This document shows, one piece after another, positions 58,415 through 64,000 of a stretch of DNA of 64,000 nt. This DNA is from Nioella sp965215655 (lineage in GTDB: Bacteria; Pseudomonadota; Alphaproteobacteria; Rhodobacterales; Rhodobacteraceae), in assembly GCF_965215655.1 (NCBI RefSeq), contig NZ_OZ244111.1:2976001-3040000 (forward strand), given 5' to 3'. Both the position numbers and the translations under genes were made by a program. The notes below the pieces were generated by a model. It was given only the letters and a program-made list of their open reading frames with translations, searched no databases and had not been told where the DNA came from. Within the stretch, counting starts at the first letter, position 1. The number at the start of each line of letters is the position of its first letter.

Positions 58415-59827
58415 GTGACACGCTACATCAGAGACATGCGCGGCCATGGCCCCGACGCACCCGATCCGAGATGGCCGGGCGGCGCGAAGATCGCCGTGCA
58501 GATCGTGCTGAACTACGAAGAGGGCGGCGAGAACTGCATCCTGCATGGCGATGCGGCGTCCGAGGCCTTCCTGTCCGAAATCGTGGGTGCTGCCCAATGG
58601 CCGGGACAGCGCCATTGGAACATGGAATCGATCTATGAATATGGCGCGCGCGCCGGGTTCTGGCGGCTGCACCGTCTGTTTACCGGCATGGGCATCCCTC
58701 TCACCGTCTACGGTGTGGCGACCGCACTCGCGCGCAACCCCGAACAGGTGCGTGCCATGCAGGTGGCGGGCTGGGAGATTGCCAGCCACGGGCTGAAATG
58801 GGTCGAACACAAGGACATGCCAGAGGAGGAGGAGCGCGCGCAGATCGCCGAGGCCATCCGCCTGCATACGGAAGTCACCGGCGACGGGCCACGCGGCTGG
58901 TACACGGGGCGCTGTTCTGAGAACACCGTCGCCTTGGCCGCTGAGGCGGGGATGGACTATATCTCCGACACCTACGCGGACGACCTGCCCTATTGGGTGA
59001 AGATCGCGGACAAGGATCAGCTGATCATCCCCTATACGCTCGACTGCAACGACATGCGCTTTGCTACGCCGCAGGGGTTCAATTCGGGCGACCAGTTCTT
59101 TGCCTACCTTAAGGACAGCTTCGACGCGCTCTATGCCGAGGGTGAGGCGGGGCAGGCGAAGATGCTGTCCATCGGCCTGCATTGCCGTCTGATTGGCCGC
59201 CCGGGCCGGGTGATGGCGCTGAAGCGCTTCCTGGATTACGCCGCCGGGCAAGAGGGCGTCTGGTTCGCCCGCCGCATCGACATCGCGGATCACTGGGCAC
59301 AGGAGCATCCGCCGGTGGAGCGCCCCCTGCCCTCGCAGATGAGCCGGGAGGATTTCGTCGCAGCCTATGGCGGCATCTTCGAGCATTCCCCCTGGATCGC
59401 GGAACGGGCCTGGGGGCTGGAGCTTGGCCCCGCCCATGACTGCGCCGCCGGTGTTCACAACGCACTGGCCCGTGCTTTCCGCAGCGCCAGCCGCGACGAA
59501 CGGCTCGGCGTGCTGCGCGCCCACCCCGATCTGGCCGGGAAACTGGCTGCGGCAGGGCGTTTGACGGCGGAATCGACCTCGGAACAAGCCGGTGCCGGGC
59601 TCAACATGCTGACGGATGAGGAACGGGCGGACTTCACACGGCTCAACACGGCTTACGTGGACAAGCACGGCTTTCCTTTCATCATCGCGGTGCGAGACCA
59701 CGACAAGGCCAGCATTCGCGCGAATTTCGAACGCCGCATCGACAATGACACTGAGACCGAATTCGCCGAGGCCTGCCGCCAGGTCGAACGCATCGCGGAA
59801 TTCAGGCTGATGGACCTTCTGCCGTGA
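58415..59827 (+). CDS. Fused allantoinase (PuuE type) and OHCU decarboxylase (UraD)
   Basis: A 470-residue bifunctional enzyme. Residues ~1-305 are PuuE, a NodB-like metal-free allantoinase: NYEEGGENCILHGDAASEAF, HGLKWVEHKDM, GWYTGRCSENT. Residues ~312-470 are OHCU decarboxylase, which makes S-allantoin: HPDLAGKLA, TSEQAGAGLNMLTDEE and KHGFPFIIAVRDHD with the catalytic His earlier in the domain. Thus the chain carries two consecutive steps in reverse order of their domains. GTG start with AAGGA upstream. Overlaps allA by ATGA-like junction. Confidence 0.93.
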   Translation: MTRYIRDMRGHGPDAPDPRWPGGAKIAVQIVLNYEEGGENCILHGDAASEAFLSEIVGAAQWPGQRHWNMESIYEYGARAGFWRLHRLFTGMGIPLTVYGVATALARNPEQVRAMQVAGWEIASHGLKWVEHKDMPEEEERAQIAEAIRLHTEVTGDGPRGWYTGRCSENTVALAAEAGMDYISDTYADDLPYWVKIADKDQLIIPYTLDCNDMRFATPQGFNSGDQFFAYLKDSFDALYAEGEAGQAKMLSIGLHCRLIGRPGRVMALKRFLDYAAGQEGVWFARRIDIADHWAQEHPPVERPLPSQMSREDFVAAYGGIFEHSPWIAERAWGLELGPAHDCAAGVHNALARAFRSASRDERLGVLRAHPDLAGKLAAAGRLTAESTSEQAGAGLNMLTDEERADFTRLNTAYVDKHGFPFIIAVRDHDKASIRANFERRIDNDTETEFAEACRQVERIAEFRLMDLLP

Positions 59828-60312
59828 CCACGCTGACCCCACGCCCCCTGACGCAGGCCGAATTCGCGCCCTTCGGGGAGGTGATCGAGCTGAAGGACGC
59901 GCCGGACAAGATCATCAATCAAGGCATGTGCGGGCGTCATCATGACCTTGGCGCCCTCGATTTCGCAGATGGCCGCGCAGGGATCAGCCTGTTCGACGCC
60001 GAGGCGCGGCACCTGCCCTGCGAGGTGGCCCTTGTGGAACGTCACCCTCTGGGAAGCCAGGCGTTCATTCCGATGTCCGGGACGCCGTTTCTGGTTGTCG
60101 TGGCCGAGGATGACGGCGGCACGCCCGTCAACATTCAGGCGTTCATCACCCATCCCCGCCAGTCCGTGAACCTCCATCGCGGGGTCTGGCATGGGGTACT
60201 CTGCCCGCTTGGGGAACGCGGGCTCTACGCCGTGGTCGACCGTATCGGCCCCGGCAACAACCTGGAGGAGCATTGGTTCGATCAACCGCTGAAGGTCGGC
60301 CCGATGATCTGA
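59824..60312 (+). CDS. allA: Ureidoglycolate lyase
   Basis: Splits ureidoglycolate into glyoxylate and urea. The 162-residue cupin-like protein has FAPFGEVIEL near the N-terminus, LVERHPLGSQAFIPMSGTPFLVVVA and HRGVWHGVLCPLGERGLYAVVDRIG with the conserved His residues. It overlaps the end of the PuuE-UraD gene by 4 bases and is followed by the permease after 54 bases. Confidence 0.92.
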   Translation: MTTLTPRPLTQAEFAPFGEVIELKDAPDKIINQGMCGRHHDLGALDFADGRAGISLFDAEARHLPCEVALVERHPLGSQAFIPMSGTPFLVVVAEDDGGTPVNIQAFITHPRQSVNLHRGVWHGVLCPLGERGLYAVVDRIGPGNNLEEHWFDQPLKVGPMI

Positions 60313-60366
60313 ACCCGCCGGCAAGAGCGGGAATTTCGGCACCATTCAACAATAGGGAAACGAGAG

Positions 60367-61764
60367 ATGGCTGACACGTCAATCGGGACCGCAGAACAAC
60401 TGCGCGATCCCAACTACACACCACCGCTGGCCAAGGCTGTGCCACTCGGCATCCAGCATGTGCTGGCAATGTTCGTCTCGAACGTCACACCGGCGATCAT
60501 CGTCTGCGGCGCGGCGGGCTTCGGCTTCGGGTCGAACTCGCCCGACTTCCCGCAGATGATCTACATGATCCAGATGTCGATGTTTTTTGCGGGCGTCGCG
60601 ACACTGATCCAGACGATCGGGATCGGCCCCATGGGCGCGCGGCTGCCGATTGTGCAGGGCACGTCCTTTGCCTTCATCCCGATCATGATCCCGCTGGTTG
60701 CGGGCCAGGGTGTCGATGCGATTGCGGTGCTGATGGGCGGCATTCTGGTCGGTGGCCTCTTCCATGCCTGCCTTGGCCTCTTCATCGGCAAGATCCGCTT
60801 TGCCCTGCCGCCGCTGGTGACCGGTCTTGTCGTTACCATGATCGGTCTGGCGCTGGTCAAGGTCGGCATCCAGTATGCCGCGGGCGGCGTGCCCGCCATC
60901 GGGACCGAGGAATATGGCTCGCTCCAGAACTGGACGGTTGCAGGCGTGGTGATCCTCGTCACGCTCGGGCTCAAGTTTTTCACCCGGGGCATGCTGTCCG
61001 TGTCTGCGGTGCTGCTCGGGCTGATCGCTGGCTATGTCGTGGCCATGGCCATGGGAATGGTCAACTTCAGTGGCATCGGCCGCGCAGCCAGCTTCGCGCT
61101 GCCCAACCCGCTCCATTTCGGGCTGGAGTTCAGCGTCGCCGCCATCATCGGATTCTGCCTGATGAGCTTTGTTTCGGCGGTCGAAACCGTGGGCGACGTC
61201 AGCGGCATCACCAAGGGCGGTGCGGGACGCGAGGCGACCGACACCGAGATCCAGGGCGCAACCTTCGCGGACGGGATCGGCACGGCGGTGTCCGGTCTGT
61301 TCGGAGCGCTGCCGAACACCTCGTTCAGCCAGAATGTGGGTCTCATCGCCATGACCGGCGTCATGAGCCGCCACGTGGTGACCATCGGGGCGATCTTCCT
61401 GATTGCCTGTGGCCTGGTGCCCAAGATCGGTGCCGCCATTTCAACGGTGCCGATCGAAGTGCTTGGCGGCGGCGTGATCGTCATGTTCGGCATGGTGGTC
61501 GCGGCGGGCGTCTCGATGCTGTCGGACGTGAACTGGAACCGCCGCAACATGGTGATCTTCGCGATTGCTCTGTCGCTCGGGCTTGGCCTGCAGCTGGAAC
61601 CCGGTGCGCTGCAGTACCTGCCGCCCACGCTGAAGGTTCTGGCCACCTCGGGCATCCTGCCCGCCGCCCTGATTGCTATCGTGCTGAACCTGGTTCTTCC
61701 GCAGGAACTGGCCGCGGAGGCAACGGAAGAGGTCTCGGGTGGCATGTCCGGTCACGGTCGGTAA
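60367..61764 (+). CDS. Nucleobase:cation symporter-2 family permease (probable urate/xanthine uptake)
   Basis: A 465-residue membrane carrier of the NCS2 (uracil-xanthine) family. Motifs: GIQHVLAMFVSNVTPAIIV with the conserved Gln-His, IGPMGARLPIVQGTSFAFIPI, FCLMSFVSAVETVGDVSGIT with the substrate-binding Glu, and GALPNTSFSQNVGLIAMTGV. Context in a urate-degradation operon argues for urate or xanthine as substrate. Terminator follows at 61792. Confidence 0.93.
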   Translation: MADTSIGTAEQLRDPNYTPPLAKAVPLGIQHVLAMFVSNVTPAIIVCGAAGFGFGSNSPDFPQMIYMIQMSMFFAGVATLIQTIGIGPMGARLPIVQGTSFAFIPIMIPLVAGQGVDAIAVLMGGILVGGLFHACLGLFIGKIRFALPPLVTGLVVTMIGLALVKVGIQYAAGGVPAIGTEEYGSLQNWTVAGVVILVTLGLKFFTRGMLSVSAVLLGLIAGYVVAMAMGMVNFSGIGRAASFALPNPLHFGLEFSVAAIIGFCLMSFVSAVETVGDVSGITKGGAGREATDTEIQGATFADGIGTAVSGLFGALPNTSFSQNVGLIAMTGVMSRHVVTIGAIFLIACGLVPKIGAAISTVPIEVLGGGVIVMFGMVVAAGVSMLSDVNWNRRNMVIFAIALSLGLGLQLEPGALQYLPPTLKVLATSGILPAALIAIVLNLVLPQELAAEATEEVSGGMSGHGR

Positions 61765-61791
61765 GCCAAGCTGCACATCGCAGACACGAAA

Positions 61792-61827
61792 GGGCCGCGC
61801 CTCGCCAAAGGCGCGGCCCAATTTTCT
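61792..61827 (+). terminator. Intrinsic terminator of the puuE-allA-permease operon
   Basis: GGGCCGCGCCT - CGCCAA - AGGCGCGGCCC followed by AATTTTCTT. The T-rich tail is also the left arm of the next palindrome unit. Confidence 0.88.
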
Positions 61828-61867
61828 TGCAAGAAAATTCAAAAGGATCTTCGAAGATCCTTCCCCC
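61820..61867. repeat. Tandem foldback palindromes, 2 units
   Basis: Perfect 20-mers AATTTTCTTGCAAGAAAATT (61820-61839) and AAGGATCTTCGAAGATCCTT (61843-61862), 3 nt apart. The first equals the unit at 13078 and the second the unit at 57859. They lie between convergent permease and allE. Confidence 0.9.
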
Positions 61868-61882
61868 ACCCCATGTGAAACA

Positions 61883-62704
61883 TCAGAGCACCGCGTGCCG
61901 GTTCACATCCTTGTAAAGCAGGTAGCGGAACGGCCCGGGTCCACCCGCATAGCAGGCCTGAGGGCAAAACGCGCGCAGCCACATGAAATCGCCCGCCTCA
62001 ACCTCGACCCAGTCCCGGTTCAGCCGGTAGGCACCCTTGCCTTCCAGCACATATAGCCCGTGTTCCATCACGTGGGTTTCCAGGAAGGGAATGACCGCCC
62101 CGGGTTGCAGCGTCACGATGGTCACATGCATGTCGTGGCGCAGATCGTCATGATCCATGAAGCGCGTCGTGGCCCAGGCCCCGTCCGTGTCCGGCATGAC
62201 ATTGGGCGCTATCGCCGCCTCGTTCGCCACCACGAACGGGTCCGGCAGCCCCAGCCCGTCCACCGGCTGGTAGGCCTTGCGAATCCAGTGGAACCGGGCC
62301 GGCACCCCTGCCATGGCCCGCAGGCGCCACTCGGCACCGGCAGGAACAAAGGCAAATCCACCTGCACCGATCTGGTAATCCGTCCCGGCTATGGTGATCG
62401 CCAGATGACCGTCCATGACGAAAATGGCGGCTTCTGCGCGGGGGTCCGTCTCGGGCCGGTCGCTGCCGCCGCCCGGCTGGACCTCGGCAATATATTGCGA
62501 GAAGGTCTCGGAAAATCCGGACATCGGGCGTGCGATCACCCAGAAGCGCGACTGTTCCCAGAACGGCAATTGCGATGTCACGATGTCAGAGAAGCAGCCC
62601 CGCGGGATCACCGCGTAGGCCTCGGTGAACACGGCCCGATCCGTCAGCAATTGCGTTTGCGGCGGCAAGCCGCCCGTGGGGGCATGGTAGGTGCGGGGGG
62701 GCAT
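61883..62704 (-). CDS. allE: (S)-ureidoglycine aminohydrolase
   Basis: A double-cupin, manganese-dependent enzyme converting S-ureidoglycine to S-ureidoglycolate plus ammonia, which feeds AllA. 273 residues. Cupin 1 about 60-140 (EAAIFVMDGHLAITIAG, GGFAFVPAGAEWRLRA); cupin 2 about 190-265 (PFLETHVMEHGLYVLEGKGAY with metal His/Glu, VEAGDFMWLRAFCPQACYAGG). The ATG at 62704 gives the family N-terminus (TYHAPTGGLPPQ). Convergent with the permease. Confidence 0.93.
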   Translation of the reverse strand: MPPRTYHAPTGGLPPQTQLLTDRAVFTEAYAVIPRGCFSDIVTSQLPFWEQSRFWVIARPMSGFSETFSQYIAEVQPGGGSDRPETDPRAEAAIFVMDGHLAITIAGTDYQIGAGGFAFVPAGAEWRLRAMAGVPARFHWIRKAYQPVDGLGLPDPFVVANEAAIAPNVMPDTDGAWATTRFMDHDDLRHDMHVTIVTLQPGAVIPFLETHVMEHGLYVLEGKGAYRLNRDWVEVEAGDFMWLRAFCPQACYAGGPGPFRYLLYKDVNRHAVL

Positions 62705-62837
62705 TCTGGGCAGGCTCCGATCAGGACAGTCAGACCCCATCAAACCCGAAGCCCGGCCCCCGCACCACCGTCAAATGCGCCCTGTCTTGGCTGAAGGTAT
62801 CCGTGGCAGAAGCTGATAATCCACCCCTTGACCCCGG

Positions 62838-63470
62838 TCAGGCCCCGGCAGCGTCCCGCATGGGCAGCCCGCCGATCCGCGCGATCTGATCGACAACACC
62901 GTCCACGCCTTTTCGATGTTTGAGCTGCGCGAAGAGGAAAGGCCGCCCGGCCCGCATCCGGGTGGCGTCTCGGTCCATCACCTCAAGGCGTGCCCCCACA
63001 TAGGGCGCCAGATCGGTCTTGTTGATGATCAGAAGGTCCGACTTCGTGATCGCGGGCCCGCCCTTGCGCGGGATCTCCTCTCCGGCCGCCACGTCGATGA
63101 CGTAAAGCGTGATATCCGCCAGTTCCGGGCTGAACGTGGCCGACAGGTTGTCACCCCCGCTTTCGATCAGCACCACGTCGAGGTCGGGAATGCGCGCGGT
63201 CAGTTCGGCGATGGCGGCAAGGTTGATCGAGGCGTCCTCGCGGATCGCGGTATGCGGACAGCCGCCGGTTTCGACTCCCATGATCCGCTCCTGCGGCAGG
63301 ACCTGCAGGCGCATCAGCGCCTCGGCGTCCTCCTGTGTGTAGATGTCGTTGGTGATGGCGGCGATGGACCAGCGATCTCGCATCGCCTCGCACAGGGCCG
63401 CGGTGAGCGTGGTCTTGCCGGCGCCGACGGGGCCGCCGATACCGACGCGAAGGGGGCCGTTCATGCTCAT
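62838..63470 (-). CDS. ureG: Urease accessory GTPase UreG
   Basis: A 210-residue SIMIBI GTPase that delivers nickel to urease with UreD, UreF and UreH/E. P-loop GIGGPVGAGKTTLTAALCE near residues 9-27, then NDIYTQEDAEAL, TGGCPHTAIREDAS with the nickel-binding Cys-Pro-His, and VLIESGGDNLSATFSPELAD. Overlaps ureF by ATGA. Urease would use urea from ureidoglycolate and creatine. Confidence 0.97.
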   Translation of the reverse strand: MSMNGPLRVGIGGPVGAGKTTLTAALCEAMRDRWSIAAITNDIYTQEDAEALMRLQVLPQERIMGVETGGCPHTAIREDASINLAAIAELTARIPDLDVVLIESGGDNLSATFSPELADITLYVIDVAAGEEIPRKGGPAITKSDLLIINKTDLAPYVGARLEVMDRDATRMRAGRPFLFAQLKHRKGVDGVVDQIARIGGLPMRDAAGA

Positions 63471-64000
63471 GATCTGAATATCCTCGAATACAGGGTTTCA
63501 TGGCGCATCGACGCGATATCAGCCAGGAAGGCACAGCTGCCGATATCGTCGAGCGTGTCTTGCAGGGCCTCGGCGGCGATCCCGGGGCAAAGCCGCGACA
63601 GCCGCGCCAGTGCCGCCTGCCCCTCGGTCTGGCCAAGGGGCACGATGCGGATCGCGGCGGAGGTCAGGTTGGCCGCAAAGGCGTGCAGGTAGAGCGTGGC
63701 GACGGTGTCCAGCGGAAGGCCCATCAGCCGCGCCGCCCACCCCACGGCGACGGGGTAGGTCAGGTCGGGCAGGTCCCCGCCCCAGATCGCGCGGGTGGTC
63801 TGCGCGAAGGACTGGCCCTGCTGCACGGTTTCCAGAAGCCTTTCCCTCGACGGGGCCAGCGCGCGGGCAAGCGCGTCGATCTCTTTCAGCGCCGGGGCAT
63901 CGGCGTCATGGGCCGCCCGCAGCAGGGTGACATCGGTGCGCGGACTGCCGAGGGTCAGCACCTCGCCGATCCACCCCTCGGCGCTGGCAGCATCGGTCAC
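63467..64000 (-). CDS. ureF: Urease accessory protein UreF, partial at the window edge
   Basis: The C-terminal 177 codons of UreF, a helical protein that bridges urease and UreG. Stretches seen: GQSFAQTTRAIWGGDLPDLTYPVAVGWAARLMGLPL, TVATLYLHAFAANLTSAAIRIVPLGQTEGQAAL. The N-terminal ~40 residues (normally SPAFPVGAFAYSHGLE) lie beyond position 64000; a GTG at the very edge is unlikely to be the true start. Remaining urease genes presumably follow outside the window. Confidence 0.9.
   Translation of the reverse strand: MTDAASAEGWIGEVLTLGSPRTDVTLLRAAHDADAPALKEIDALARALAPSRERLLETVQQGQSFAQTTRAIWGGDLPDLTYPVAVGWAARLMGLPLDTVATLYLHAFAANLTSAAIRIVPLGQTEGQAALARLSRLCPGIAAEALQDTLDDIGSCAFLADIASMRHETLYSRIFRS

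Noticed and set aside
13071..61867. CRISPR array or IS ends as explanation of the palindrome sets
   Set aside because: Units are self-complementary with tiny spacers of 2-5 nt, no cas or transposase gene is near, and no target-site duplications are visible.

Overview
The window looks like ordinary chromosome of a high-GC alphaproteobacterium of the Rhodobacterales (Roseobacter/Paracoccaceae group). The evidence is the glyQ - DUF6446 - glyS arrangement, a SAM-II riboswitch ahead of metZ, a tRNA-His without an encoded G-1, an alphaproteobacterial GAAC-N7-GAAC SOS box ahead of mmcB, and many proteins typical of that order (DUF6324, DUF2927, RibBX, PuuD). I saw no phage, IS element, plasmid gene or CRISPR array. 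All names come from reading motifs by eye; no search was run.

Layout. 0-12.9 kb: a possible folB fragment, SleB-type cell wall hydrolase, a PPDK-like PEP enzyme, the glycyl-tRNA synthetase operon (glyQ, an unknown gene, DUF6446, glyS), a secreted protease-like protein with lost catalytic residues, TrkH, DUF1127 and FolE2. 13-15.7 kb: amidotransferase - GNAT - metZ operon under a SAM-II riboswitch and terminator. 15.8-23.5 kb: a TerC / 29-residue membrane peptide / XpaC / TelA / DUF2927 / SPFH-GYF_2 run ending at a terminator, then cytochrome b561, a zinc-ribbon membrane protein and a nitroreductase; this resembles known tellurite- and membrane-stress gene neighbourhoods. 23.6-27 kb: Hsp20, Dtd, a CoA transferase and an AbrB-family membrane protein. 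27-31 kb: an ECF sigma / anti-sigma / subtilase operon, two probable small genes with matching ECF-like promoter motifs, and tRNA-His. 31-38.8 kb: GNAT, DUF6324, SOS-controlled mmcB, a small membrane protein, an M20 amidohydrolase, ribBX-ribH-nusB, a proline racemase-family enzyme and a VOC protein. 39-45.3 kb: tctCBA tripartite transporter, with a divergent response regulator / kinase / periplasmic binding protein operon. 45.3-54.2 kb: ThpR, creatinase, LysR, sterol-desaturase-like protein, an ABC peptide/opine-type importer lacking a binding protein, and an aldehyde dehydrogenase. 54.3-64 kb: rpe, globin, then urate catabolism (puuD, LysR, uraH, puuE-uraD fusion, allA, permease, allE) running into urease accessory genes ureG and ureF. 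Together these would take urate to glyoxylate, urea and ammonia, apart from an allantoate-hydrolysing enzyme that is not in the window.

The most unusual material lies between genes. One family consists of 20-nt foldback palindromes, most with TTGCAA or TTCGAA at the centre, arranged as tandem sets of 2-4 at gene 3' ends. Some units recur at distant loci in different combinations. A second family is a C/T-rich element (CTTCTTCTTGGCCCAAATAC type) that directly follows stop codons at four loci in the sense orientation. I also point out an 11-bp phased repeat near 46.0 kb and a possible structured RNA near 32.6 kb.
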